Assembly (NCBI GenBank): GCA_031383555.1
Contig: JANMZR010000183.1
Location: 1-19,506 of the forward strand
Length of the DNA stretch: 19,506 nt
From: JANMZR01 sp031383555
Lineage (GTDB): Bacteria > Bacteroidota > Bacteroidia > Cytophagales > Spirosomataceae
Direction of reading: 5' to 3'
Shown here: positions 6,943 to 15,002 of the stretch, one piece after another
How positions within the stretch are numbered: the stretch's first letter is position 1
Layout: each line of letters opens with the position of its first letter
The notes under the pieces: generated by a model
What the model was told of the DNA's origin: nothing
Database searches by the model: none
The model's input: only the letters and a program-made list of their open reading frames with translations
Translations under genes and position numbers: made by a program

Positions 6943-8787
6943 ATGTTTAAAAAAATAATTGTTGCATTTCTGGTTTTATTTACAACTTCACCATCAATAT
7001 TGGCACAGTTAAAGCCTATTCCGATAGGGTCTTGGCGCAGTCATTATAATTATAGTAAAGGAAAGTCATTGACAAAAGCAGGAAATAAAATTTTTGCAGC
7101 TGCTATAAACGGATTTTTTGCCTATGATTTAACTGATAATGAAGCCCTTGTATTAAATATTGAGGATGGTTTTTACGACATAAACATAAGTAATTTGGCT
7201 TATGATGAAGTTTCGAAAATACTAGTAATTGCCTACAATTCAGGCGCTATTGACTTGGCAAAGTTGGATAACAATTCTGAAATTAAGGAAATTACTCCAT
7301 TATTATCCATAAAATATTCTACTACATTATTAGGTTCCAAACAGGTAAACGAAATTACTTTTAGTAATAATATCGCCTATCTATCAACCGATTACGGAAT
7401 AGTTCAAGTTGATTTACAAAAAAAACAGATTAAAGAAATTGACCAAAACTTGGGGCAAGATGGCATTAAGACTACAATAAATTCATGTACAATACTTGAA
7501 GGAAAAATTTATAGTATCACAGATGAATATTTATTAGAGGCCAACTTAGCAGACAACCTTCAAAATTATCTTTCTTGGAAGCGTTATAAATTGCCAAATA
7601 CCCAATTGAATAAAAAACATAGAATTCTTCAGGCAAAAAACGAATTATATATTCACCTCAATACCAACGGATTATTTAGTTTTAAAAATAGTAATTTCCA
7701 AAAATTGATAAATATTTTTGAGGAATCTAATACGAGTGTCACGAATGGAAATTCAATATTTGTTGCCTTAAAATCACGTATATTAAACTTTGAAATAGCT
7801 ACAGAAAAAACTTCCTATATAAATGACAATTTGCTTAATTCACCCCAAAAATTAATAATAAATTCATCAAAATACTGGCTTTCGGACGGCTCTAATGGCT
7901 TAATTTCAAATACAACAGGTAGTTTTGTGCAATACAATCCAACCAAAACAGCAGGCCTTTTAACAACTAGAAACGACAGCACTTTAAAAGACAAACTAGG
8001 AATAGTTTATACAAAATTGGCCCCTGGCAATGGCCTATTAATTAGTAACAAAGCAGGTAAATCACGAACTTTTTCTAGTGTTCCTCTTTTACAAAACAAT
8101 ACCCGATCTAGTAATACTGTTAATAGCATTGCCGTTGACAAAAACAATACGATATATTTAGCAGTAAATGGTGGAATAGTGGCCATCAATTCAGATGAAA
8201 GAATTATTGAAAGTCAAAATTTGACAGACTTTATTAGCACACCAGTTATTGATGGAGTGCGTACCCTTGCCACCGAAATTGTGCTTTCTATTGCAATAGA
8301 TGGTGGTAACCGCAAATGGATTGGCACCGAGGCCGCACTCTACTTATTCAATGAAGATTTAAGTGAAATTATCCAAAAGTTCACCAATGTAAATTCGCCT
8401 TTGCCCTCCAATGTTATAAATTTTTTGAATTTAGAGCCAGTTTCAGGTGAGCTCTTTGTTTATACTAAAAACGGTATAGTTTCTTACCGAACAAACGCAA
8501 CGGATGGAAATGAAATACAAGAGAATTCAGTTTTGGTTTTTCCAAATCCAGTGCAACCACAATTCAATGGAGTAGTCGGTATTTCTGGTTTGGTAGCCAA
8601 TGCTTTTGTGAAAATAACCGATGTATCTGGTCGATTGGTATACCAAACAAGAGCAAATGGTGGCACTGCAAGTTGGGATTTAACTAACCAAAACGGTAAT
8701 CGTGCCGAGTCTGGAATTTACTTTATTTTTAGTGGAAATGAATTTGGAAAAGAAAGTTTGGTAACAAAATTAGCGGTCATAAAATAG
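6943..8787 (+). CDS. porZ: PorZ-like type IX secretion protein (beta-propeller plus C-terminal sorting domain)
   Basis: PorZ belongs to the T9SS attachment complex on the cell surface; in Porphyromonas gingivalis it takes part in delivering anionic LPS to cargo. The 614-residue product has a signal peptide (cut ILA|Q at 21). The PorZ opening IPIGSWRSHYNY follows at ~26-37. Long propeller-like repeats come next (for example NKIFAAAINGFFAYDL, NIAYLSTDYGIVQVDL, NTIYLAVNGGIVAI, RKWIGTEAALYLF). Residues 528-614 form a type A sorting domain: VFPNP, VKITDVSGRLVY, WDLTNQNGNRAESGIYF, final TKLAVIK. It is shorter than the P. gingivalis protein (776 residues as I recall). It lies between tdk and udk, one base after tdk. 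Other por genes are not in the window. The family call is firm; function in this organism is inferred. Confidence 0.88.
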   Translation: MFKKIIVAFLVLFTTSPSILAQLKPIPIGSWRSHYNYSKGKSLTKAGNKIFAAAINGFFAYDLTDNEALVLNIEDGFYDINISNLAYDEVSKILVIAYNSGAIDLAKLDNNSEIKEITPLLSIKYSTTLLGSKQVNEITFSNNIAYLSTDYGIVQVDLQKKQIKEIDQNLGQDGIKTTINSCTILEGKIYSITDEYLLEANLADNLQNYLSWKRYKLPNTQLNKKHRILQAKNELYIHLNTNGLFSFKNSNFQKLINIFEESNTSVTNGNSIFVALKSRILNFEIATEKTSYINDNLLNSPQKLIINSSKYWLSDGSNGLISNTTGSFVQYNPTKTAGLLTTRNDSTLKDKLGIVYTKLAPGNGLLISNKAGKSRTFSSVPLLQNNTRSSNTVNSIAVDKNNTIYLAVNGGIVAINSDERIIESQNLTDFISTPVIDGVRTLATEIVLSIAIDGGNRKWIGTEAALYLFNEDLSEIIQKFTNVNSPLPSNVINFLNLEPVSGELFVYTKNGIVSYRTNATDGNEIQENSVLVFPNPVQPQFNGVVGISGLVANAFVKITDVSGRLVYQTRANGGTASWDLTNQNGNRAESGIYFIFSGNEFGKESLVTKLAVIK

Positions 8788-8840
8788 ACAAAAAGAAGTA
8801 ATATTGAAAAAAATAATACAATAACAAATTAATATTTAGT

Positions 8841-9470
8841 ATGCAAAAACCTTATATAATTGGAATCACCGGTGGGAGTGCTTCTGGCAAAACCTTGTTT
8901 TTAAAAAGACTTTTGGGGCATTTTACAGATAAAGAAATTTGCTTAATTTCACAAGATAATTATTATAAACCTATCCATTTACAAACCAAAGATGAAAACG
9001 GAATCGAAAATTTCGATATACCCGATTCTATTGATGCGGAACGCTATGCTACTGATATTCAAGCCTTGAGAGATGGAAAAGACGTTACAATTGAAGAATA
9101 TACGTTCAATAGAAAAGACGCAATTCCAAAATTACTCACTTTTCACTCGGCGCCAATAATAGTAGTGGAAGGTATTTTTGTATTTCATTTTTTGGAAATT
9201 GCCCACTTGATTGACCTTAGAATATTTATTGATGCCAAAAATAAAATAAAACTCAATCGGCGAATAAATCGTGATAATATTGAGCGTGGTTATGACCTAA
9301 CTGATGTGCTGTATCGTTGGGAAAACCATGTAACACCTACTTATACAAAATACATAAGACCTTACAAAAAAAACGCAGATATCATAATACCAAATAATGA
9401 TAATTTCGAAAAAGGTTTGGAGGTTATCACCGTATTTTTAAAAGAAAAAATAAAAGATATTATTAGATAA
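8841..9470 (+). CDS. udk: uridine kinase family protein
   Basis: The protein is predicted to phosphorylate uridine and/or cytidine to the monophosphate in pyrimidine salvage. The 209-residue length fits the family. The P-loop GITGGSASGKT is at 8-18; the commoner form is GGSGSGKT, so A14 is a small deviation that keeps the Gly-Lys-Thr. SQDNYYK, NFDIPDSIDAE (the position of the usual DHPDAFD), EEYTFNRKDAIP, VVEGIFVF and the Arg-rich lid (LNRRINRDNIERGYD) follow in the usual order. The replacement of the DHPDAFD segment suggests the Bacteroidota subgroup of Udk-like kinases, whose exact nucleoside preference I cannot read from sequence. It starts 53 bases after porZ, with no terminator between them, so it may be the third gene of that operon. 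No purine-rich ribosome site is visible. Confidence 0.88.
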   Translation: MQKPYIIGITGGSASGKTLFLKRLLGHFTDKEICLISQDNYYKPIHLQTKDENGIENFDIPDSIDAERYATDIQALRDGKDVTIEEYTFNRKDAIPKLLTFHSAPIIVVEGIFVFHFLEIAHLIDLRIFIDAKNKIKLNRRINRDNIERGYDLTDVLYRWENHVTPTYTKYIRPYKKNADIIIPNNDNFEKGLEVITVFLKEKIKDIIR

Positions 9471-9546
9471 TTTAATAGAGAAAAATATTTTTAAAAAATT
9501 ACAAATCCGCTATAAAAATTATCAAAAAAATAAACAAATTCACAAA

Positions 9547-10167
9547 TTGCAATCATTCCAAAACTCCTTAATTATTTTCATTAAAAACCCAGAAAAAGGA
9601 AAGGTTAAAACACGATTGGCGGATTCAATTGGCGATGAAAAAGCATTAGAAATCTATAATTTTTTGCTAAACAAAACTAAGGAGATTGTTACAAATGTAA
9701 ACTGTAAAAAATACCTTTATTATTCTGATAAAATTGATAAAAAAGATATTTGGGACAATACACAATTTATAAAAAAACTCCAAAAAGGGAATAATTTAGG
9801 TGAGCGGATGCTCAATGCTTTTACGGAGGTTTTTGAAAATAAGGAGGTGAAAAATGTGGTTATTATCGGCTCCGATTGCCCCTCTTTGCAACCAGCCTTT
9901 ATTGAAAAGGCTTTTGAAGAACTTCGTTACAATAGTTTTGTAATAGGCCCAGCTTACGATGGAGGCTATTACTTACTGGGAATGAGGCAATTACGGCATG
10001 AAATTTTCGAAAAAATAATTTGGTCGGGGCCATTGGTACTTTCCGAAACAGTAAAAAAAATAAACAAAATGGTGAAAACGCATTATCTTTTGCCAGCTTT
10101 ACCAGATATTGACACTTTGGAAGATTGGGAAATGTACAAAAATAGTAATGCTAATTATTTTGATTAA
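9547..10167 (+). CDS. TIGR04282/DUF2064-family glycosyltransferase-like protein
   Basis: This 206-residue protein has a GT-A-like nucleotide-sugar fold. It opens with LIIFIKNPEKGKVKTRLA (9-25), the family's P-x-x-G-x-V-K-T-R-L nucleotide-binding signature. GNNLGERM is at 81-88, GSDCPSL at 108-114, GPAYDGGYYLLG at 134-145 and DIDT at 187-190. The name 'arsenosugar biosynthesis glycosyltransferase' comes from members in arsenosugar clusters; no arsenic gene is present here, so the real substrate is unknown. The start seems to be TTG at 9547-9549. No ATG or GTG lies in frame between the end of udk and this codon, and the conserved nucleotide-binding segment begins within ten residues, so an internal ATG would destroy it. 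The 76-base gap after udk is A/T-rich with no promoter box I can support, so read-through from udk is possible. Confidence 0.85.
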   Translation: MQSFQNSLIIFIKNPEKGKVKTRLADSIGDEKALEIYNFLLNKTKEIVTNVNCKKYLYYSDKIDKKDIWDNTQFIKKLQKGNNLGERMLNAFTEVFENKEVKNVVIIGSDCPSLQPAFIEKAFEELRYNSFVIGPAYDGGYYLLGMRQLRHEIFEKIIWSGPLVLSETVKKINKMVKTHYLLPALPDIDTLEDWEMYKNSNANYFD

Positions 10168-10193
10168 ATAAACTTAGGTTATCTAACTTATAT

Positions 10194-10201
10194 TAAATTT
10201 G
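10194..10201 (+). promoter_or_regulatory. -7 promoter box TAAATTTG of the toxin-antitoxin pair
   Basis: TAAATTTG is a perfect match to the Bacteroidota -7 consensus TAnnTTTG and ends 19 bases before the antitoxin ATG. A weak -33 candidate (TTAG, 10174-10177) precedes it. The implied mRNA leader is only about a dozen bases. This gives the toxin-antitoxin pair its own promoter, separate from the upstream genes. Confidence 0.6.
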
Positions 10202-10220
10202 TTTAATTAATGATTCAAAT

Positions 10221-10451
10221 ATGAAAACCGCAAATATTGATTTAACAAACGAAATTGTAAGATTGGCCAAAAAATTGTCACCCTTACAACAAAAATTAGT
10301 TGTTAAGAATTTAAAAAAAGAGCTTATTTTAGAACAAGCAAGAAAATTGGATGGCTCTGTGATAAAAAATAATATAACAATGGATGAGATTGTAAGAGAG
10401 GTGGACATAGTTCGTAAAAAAAGATATGAACAAAAATCGAGTAATAATTGA
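10221..10451 (+). CDS. antitoxin of a PIN-domain toxin-antitoxin pair
   Basis: The product is a 76-residue charged, helical protein. It has the order usual for small antitoxins that precede PIN toxins in Bacteroidota: a helical N-terminal part (LAKKLSPLQQKLVVKNLKK), a short stretch with LDGSVIKNNITMDEIV, then VDIVRKKRYEQK. The C-terminal part should wrap around the toxin and block its active site; the N-terminal part would be the dimerising or DNA-binding end. These roles follow from the family and are not visible directly. The gene follows a perfect -7 box by 19 bases and overlaps the toxin gene by 26 bases, which favours coupled translation. I see no obvious operator palindrome in the leader. 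Confidence 0.75.
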   Translation: MKTANIDLTNEIVRLAKKLSPLQQKLVVKNLKKELILEQARKLDGSVIKNNITMDEIVREVDIVRKKRYEQKSSNN

Positions 10452-10827
10452 TACAAATATTTGGGTTAGTATTTTTATAAGTGCCAAATTTACTGAGTTT
10501 GTAAATCTAATTTTAAATAATGGATATTTGATATATTCTTCGCCCGAACTTATTAATGAATTAACTGAGGTTTTATCAAGAAAAAAATTTAGTAAATATT
10601 TAGTGTGGTCTGTAAAAGATTACATTTCACTGCATAAAAATTTAGTTAAAAAGGTGAAAGTAAAAAATATTTATGCTGAATGTCCAGACCCAAAAGACAA
10701 TTTTTTATTTGATATAGCAATTCAAAAAAAAGTTCAAATCATTGTAACTGGTGACAAAAATCTATTGAATTTTAGTGCCCCAAACTCAATTAAAATAATT
10801 ACATTTAAAGATTTCAGAGAATTGTAA
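10426..10827 (+). CDS. PIN-domain toxin, COG1569-type (probable ribonuclease)
   Basis: The product is a 133-residue PIN-domain protein, predicted to be a metal-dependent endoribonuclease held inactive by the antitoxin encoded just upstream. The acidic residues expected of the active site are present: D9 in VIIDTNIW, E45 in ELINELTEVL, D91 (and D88) in CPDPKDNFLFD, and D110 in IVTGDKNLL. The strings DPKDN and VTGDKNLL are typical of the COG1569/TIGR00305 branch of PIN toxins. The start at 10426 lies inside the antitoxin gene in another frame and is the only ATG that keeps the DTN motif. The stop codon TAA sits in the loop of a small perfect inverted repeat (AATTG/CAATT, 10820-10832), too small to call a terminator. 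PriA begins 19 bases downstream. The fold is intact, so the toxin is probably functional. Confidence 0.85.
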   Translation: MNKNRVIIDTNIWVSIFISAKFTEFVNLILNNGYLIYSSPELINELTEVLSRKKFSKYLVWSVKDYISLHKNLVKKVKVKNIYAECPDPKDNFLFDIAIQKKVQIIVTGDKNLLNFSAPNSIKIITFKDFREL

Positions 10828-10846
10828 CAATTAAAATATTCCTGAA

Positions 10847-13357
10847 ATGCAAAATCAATCAAACCTTTTCCAAGACACCGAAACCACCCAATTTGCTGAC
10901 GTAATTGTGCCAGTTGCTGTGCCCAATTTATACACCTATCGCCTTATGCGTGAGCAGGTTGGCAAAGTGGAAGTCGGTGCCCGCATTATCGTGCAATTTG
11001 GCAATTCTAAAATAGTAACTGCTGTTGTAGTTTCGGTGCATACCAACCCACCAAAAAATTATCAAGCAAAATATATACTAGAAATATTAGATGAAACACC
11101 CTATTTTAAGCCTTTCCATTTAGATCTATTTCGTTGGATATCAGACTATTATATGTGTAATATTGGCGATGTGCTCAATGTTGCCTTACCATCTGGCCTT
11201 AAAGTTTCCAGCCTTTCAAAAGTGCAAGTAAATCCTGATTTTGATAATCCAGAGCTACTTACAGAAAAAGAGAAATCACTTTTGGAAGAGATTGAAAAGC
11301 ACCAATCGCTTACCTACGATGAATTGGCCCGACTCGCCGAAATAAAAAACCCCTACCATTTAATTAAAACACTCATCTCAAAAAAAGCGATATTAGTGTA
11401 TGAAGAAGTAAAGGATAAATACAGCCCAAAACTGGTTAAAAAGATTAGATTTACAGCTTTTTATGAGGATATTGAAAATCTAAAAGCATTAATTGGAATT
11501 TTAGAAAAAGGAAAAAAAATAGCACAGCTTACTATTATTCTTAAATATTTAAGCTTTGTGCCAGTTTTGAAAAACAGCGACACGAATGAAAAAGGGCTTG
11601 ATAAATCCATTTTTAATCATGACGATGAAATGTCTGACTCTGGCCTAAATACCTTAATAAAAAACGGAATTTTCGAAGTATTCAATATTAAAGTGAGCCG
11701 ATTTGGAGATATTGATATTGTAGAAAATAATTTTCCACAACTTTCTGATTTACAAACCATTGCTTATGATTCAATCCTCAATCAGTTTAAAGAGATTGAT
11801 ACTATTTTGTTGCATGGTATTACTGGAAGTGGAAAAACTGAAGTATATATAAAGCTAATTCAACAGGTTTTGGAGTCTGGCTCGCAGGTGCTTTATTTAC
11901 TACCAGAAATAGCGCTTACCACACAAATATTACAAAGGCTCAGAATTGTTTTTGGCGATAAAGTGGGTATTTATCATAGCAAATTCACAGATAATGAGCG
12001 TGTTGAAGTTTGGCAGGGTATCGCCGAAGGTAGAATATCTTTTGTGGTTGGTGTGAGATCTTCCATATTTTTACCATTCGACAACTTGGGGCTAATTATT
12101 GTTGATGAAGAACATGAAGGTAGTTATAAGCAATTTGACCCTGCTCCACGTTACCATGCCAGGGATGTGGCCTTAGTATTAGCAAAAAAACACAGCGCCA
12201 AAGTGTTATTAGGGTCTGCTACTCCATCATTAGATAGCTTTTATAATGCCAAAGTAGGCAAATACGGTTTTGTTGAACTTGTTTCAAGATTCGGCAACAC
12301 TGAACTACCTGATATTGATCTACTTGATATGAAGCTAGCTAAAAAACAACTCCAGCTAAAAGGTGAATATACAGAAGAATTATTGGCTCAAATAAAGGAA
12401 AATTTGGCCCAAAAACAGCAGACACTTTTGTTTCAAAATAGGCGTGGTTTTTCACCTTACTTAATTTGTGAAGACTGCGCCTGGCCTGCCATGTGCTACC
12501 AATGTGATGTGAGCCTCACCTATCACTATAAGGATAAGCAGTTGCGTTGCCATTATTGTGGGCATCATGAAGAAATACCAAAAACTTGTCCAGCTTGTGG
12601 CTCGGAAAAAGTGCGTACCAAAGGATTTGGTACCGAAAAAGTAGAGGATGATATGTCTCTAATATTCCCATCAGCGAAAATTGCTCGTATGGATTTGGAC
12701 ACTACCCGCTCAAAAACAGCGTTCCAAACCTTAATTAATGAGGTCGAAAGCGGTGAAGTAGACATGCTCGTGGGTACTCAAATGGTATCGAAAGGACTTG
12801 ATTTTGAGAATGTTAGCCTTGTTTGCATATTTGATGCCGACAGAATGATACACTACCCCGACTTTCGATCTGGAGAAAAAGCTTTTCAGCTACTTACCCA
12901 GGTCGCTGGCCGTGCGGGCCGGCGTTCAAAAAAAGGAAAAGTGCTAATTCAAACCAATAACCCTAACAATGAATTATTGCTAAAAATAAAAAACAATGAC
13001 TATATCGGCATGTACGAAAAGGAAATTGCCGAACGAGAAAAATTCAATTATCCGCCATTTAGCCGTTTGATACATTTGACTTTGAAACATCAAGACCAAA
13101 ATTTATGTGAAAAAGCGGCCTTGGAATTAGCAAAATCCCTTGAAACTCAGCTGGGAAAAGCAAGAATATTAGGCCCCGAGAAACCAGTTGTTGACAGAAT
13201 AAGAGATCGCTTTTTATACGAAATATTAATAAAATTGGAAAAAGGTGTAAACCTGAAAGCCATTAAAGAATATATAAGATTACAAATGACAAATATTTAT
13301 ATATCAAAGAGTTATAAAAATATTCAGGTAATTGTTGATGTTGATTATATAGGATAA
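10847..13357 (+). CDS. priA: primosomal protein N' (replication restart helicase PriA)
   Basis: PriA recognises stalled or repaired replication forks and reloads the replicative helicase; it is a 3'-5' DNA helicase. The 836-residue length matches Bacteroidota PriA. The N-terminal DNA-binding domain (ADVIVPVAVPNLYTYRL) is at ~18-34. Walker A GITGSGKT is at 324-331. The Walker B DEEH box is at 420-423 in VDEEHEGSYKQ. Eight zinc-binding cysteines lie at C541, C544, C550, C553, C568, C571, C581 and C584. The motif GTQMVSKGLDF is at 643-653, followed by QVAGRAGRR. All key residues are present. It lies 19 bases after the PIN toxin, so it may receive transcription from the toxin-antitoxin promoter. 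I found no convincing -7 box of its own. It converges with the minus-strand gene ending at 13403. Confidence 0.97.
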   Translation: MQNQSNLFQDTETTQFADVIVPVAVPNLYTYRLMREQVGKVEVGARIIVQFGNSKIVTAVVVSVHTNPPKNYQAKYILEILDETPYFKPFHLDLFRWISDYYMCNIGDVLNVALPSGLKVSSLSKVQVNPDFDNPELLTEKEKSLLEEIEKHQSLTYDELARLAEIKNPYHLIKTLISKKAILVYEEVKDKYSPKLVKKIRFTAFYEDIENLKALIGILEKGKKIAQLTIILKYLSFVPVLKNSDTNEKGLDKSIFNHDDEMSDSGLNTLIKNGIFEVFNIKVSRFGDIDIVENNFPQLSDLQTIAYDSILNQFKEIDTILLHGITGSGKTEVYIKLIQQVLESGSQVLYLLPEIALTTQILQRLRIVFGDKVGIYHSKFTDNERVEVWQGIAEGRISFVVGVRSSIFLPFDNLGLIIVDEEHEGSYKQFDPAPRYHARDVALVLAKKHSAKVLLGSATPSLDSFYNAKVGKYGFVELVSRFGNTELPDIDLLDMKLAKKQLQLKGEYTEELLAQIKENLAQKQQTLLFQNRRGFSPYLICEDCAWPAMCYQCDVSLTYHYKDKQLRCHYCGHHEEIPKTCPACGSEKVRTKGFGTEKVEDDMSLIFPSAKIARMDLDTTRSKTAFQTLINEVESGEVDMLVGTQMVSKGLDFENVSLVCIFDADRMIHYPDFRSGEKAFQLLTQVAGRAGRRSKKGKVLIQTNNPNNELLLKIKNNDYIGMYEKEIAEREKFNYPPFSRLIHLTLKHQDQNLCEKAALELAKSLETQLGKARILGPEKPVVDRIRDRFLYEILIKLEKGVNLKAIKEYIRLQMTNIYISKSYKNIQVIVDVDYIG

Positions 13358-13383
13358 AATAATTTAAAAGAATTGATTTTCGT

Positions 13384-13418
13384 AAGAAATTTAGACAAAT
13401 TTTTACTGAATTTCTTTT
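13384..13418. terminator. possible terminator between priA and the convergent gene
   Basis: AAGAAATT (13384-13391) and AATTTCTT (13409-13416) form a perfect 8-bp inverted repeat with a 17-base A/T-rich loop, followed on the plus strand by two more T. The right arm runs into the 3' end of the convergent gene. The stem is all but free of G and C, so it is weak; the position between two convergent genes is the main support. Confidence 0.3.
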
Positions 13419-14260
13419 CGTATTACTGAGTTAAGTAATCTCGGGTTGGCTAAGGCATTTGGATGTAGTCTTTTAAAATTTTCCAATTTTGTAGCGTTAA
13501 TTTTTTTATCTGCCCTTATCACTTTTGCTTCGTCCAAAATCACTTTATCGGTTTCTAAGATTAATGCCTTCATCTCAGGTTTCGATTCAATAAAGTTGGC
13601 AACAGCCACTAAGCTGTCTTTTGATTTTGAATTAATATCAATTGGTTTTTTGATTAAAATAATATGCTTTTCATCATCAAAACTCACTTTAAAAGTTTCA
13701 ATATCAGGGTGATTTAATTCTCTGTTTAAGCTCACCACTTGAAACCCCGTTGCCGGGTTATAAATACAAACCCAATTGGGTGGCGAAGCTTTTCCTTGAC
13801 TAACCAATGAGCGTTTTATGAGCTGAAAGCTGCCATCGGGAGCTTTTGATGTAGTGCCATCATCGTAAAAAAAGCGGGTGCCTTCTTTATCGCCTGGCTT
13901 TACTATGCCTTTTATATTCCAGTCCACAATAGGGTTTTTCTGTGATAAATCTCTGAACATATTGAGGCTATCTTTTGTAAGTTTCATGGTCTGGTTAAGG
14001 CCATCAATTTGCTTTTGCATATCATTGTTGGTTTGAAAATATTGCAAAAGCCCCCCTACACAAACCAATAAAAAATAACCTGCAAAAGCACCTTTAAGTT
14101 TCCAAGAAATACCCTTAAGTGGTCCTATGCTTCCCGTTTCACCACCTACCTCATCACTTCTTTCACCACTACTCTCTGGTAAAAATTTATAAATTATAAA
14201 AGCAGGAATAATTGGAATAATTAGTATTGCAATAAGCGAAATATAAAAGTTAATTAGCAT
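13403..14260 (-). CDS. uncharacterised membrane protein with two N-terminal transmembrane segments
   Basis: This 285-residue protein was not recognised. Residues 3-25 are strongly hydrophobic (TM1). Residues 30-50 are a Gly/Ser/Glu linker. Residues 57-76 form a second hydrophobic segment (GAFAGYFLLVCVGGLLQYF). Residues ~76-106 have a heptad-like pattern (MQKQIDGLNQTMKLTKDSLNM) that could be a short coiled coil. Residues ~112-150 (DWNIKGIVKPGD, RFFYDDG, APDGSFQLIKR) look like a small beta-sandwich of the carboxypeptidase-regulatory type, by pattern only. The rest is mixed alpha/beta and Lys-rich. If both hydrophobic segments span the membrane, the C-terminal ~200 residues are on the same side as the N-terminus. 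It lies 34 bases after the gene ending at 14295, on the same strand, so the two form a probable operon. Confidence 0.7.
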   Translation of the reverse strand: MLINFYISLIAILIIPIIPAFIIYKFLPESSGERSDEVGGETGSIGPLKGISWKLKGAFAGYFLLVCVGGLLQYFQTNNDMQKQIDGLNQTMKLTKDSLNMFRDLSQKNPIVDWNIKGIVKPGDKEGTRFFYDDGTTSKAPDGSFQLIKRSLVSQGKASPPNWVCIYNPATGFQVVSLNRELNHPDIETFKVSFDDEKHIILIKKPIDINSKSKDSLVAVANFIESKPEMKALILETDKVILDEAKVIRADKKINATKLENFKRLHPNALANPRLLNSVIRKEIQ

Positions 14261-14294
14261 AGCTTTAAAGGTTTAGGAATAATTAATAATAGTC

Positions 14295-14984
14295 TTATTT
14301 AGCTTCTACAAACTTCAATTTGAATTTGCCATTTGTAATTGCTATCTGGTCTTTCTTATCTTGTCTTTTATAACCATTCCCCTCAGGGTCAATGTCTTGG
14401 TCATAGCCAGTAGCAGAAGTTTTTGCTTTATCTTTGGCTTTATCCACTAGTCTTCCAACACCTCCAAATACAGTTGCTGAGGCACGTTCCTTCCAATAAC
14501 TACCTTCTAAAGTCATTGAAAAAGTACCTTCAACAAAACCATTTTTAGCTGAGGTAATTTCAATAATGCCTACATCCACATTACTAGCATCCTCTTTCAA
14601 AGAAGTACCAACATGGTATTCCATCCGTGGCGTTTTCGTTTCTTCAACATATTTTACAACAGCCAAACCTCTAAATACCCCTTCTTTTAGCGTTTTTTCA
14701 TAATACTTTTCAGAAGTATATTTTTCATCAATCACCAAATACTTTCCAACATCAGGCATTGCATCTTTGTTTTCATAATCCACAAACCAAAACCTCAGCG
14801 ACTTATCAGGTTTTATGGAATTAGCTGTAACCCAATAATAATTACCAATTCGAATTCGCCGGGGTTGAGTATTAAACTCTTTACCATCAATTGTTGCTGA
14901 AAGTGTGTTATCATTGGCAATAATTTGTTGCCCGATTGAATCAAAACTGATAATTAACGTAAAAATTATTAATAGCTTTCTCAT
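14295..14984 (-). CDS. uncharacterised secreted protein
   Basis: The product is a 229-residue exported protein of unknown function. Starting at the ATG at 14982-14984, residues 1-18 form a signal peptide (MRKLLIIFTLIIS... cut near SIG|QQ). The mature part opens with TLSATIDGKEF, a start seen in several families of small Bacteroidota secreted or lipid-anchored proteins, and is beta-rich with GIIEIT and VEGTFSMTL. A charged, flexible stretch (LVDKAKDKAKTS, DIDPEGNGYKRQDKKD) comes near the end, followed by the strand GKFKLKFVEAK. No Cys lipobox is visible. A longer reading frame can be drawn back to a TTG at 15005, but a perfect -7 box (TAGCTTTG) overlaps that codon, so the ATG is preferred. An A-rich stretch precedes the ATG. 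It is the first gene of a two-gene unit with the membrane protein downstream. Confidence 0.75.
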   Translation of the reverse strand: MRKLLIIFTLIISFDSIGQQIIANDNTLSATIDGKEFNTQPRRIRIGNYYWVTANSIKPDKSLRFWFVDYENKDAMPDVGKYLVIDEKYTSEKYYEKTLKEGVFRGLAVVKYVEETKTPRMEYHVGTSLKEDASNVDVGIIEITSAKNGFVEGTFSMTLEGSYWKERASATVFGGVGRLVDKAKDKAKTSATGYDQDIDPEGNGYKRQDKKDQIAITNGKFKLKFVEAK

Positions 14985-15002
14985 TTTTTTAAGTTTTATT
15001 TC

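Noticed and set aside
10820..10832. AATTG-TAA-CAATT inverted repeat as a terminator after the PIN toxin
   Set aside because: A 5-bp A/T-rich stem with a 3-base loop and no U-run is too weak, and priA starts only 14 bases later.
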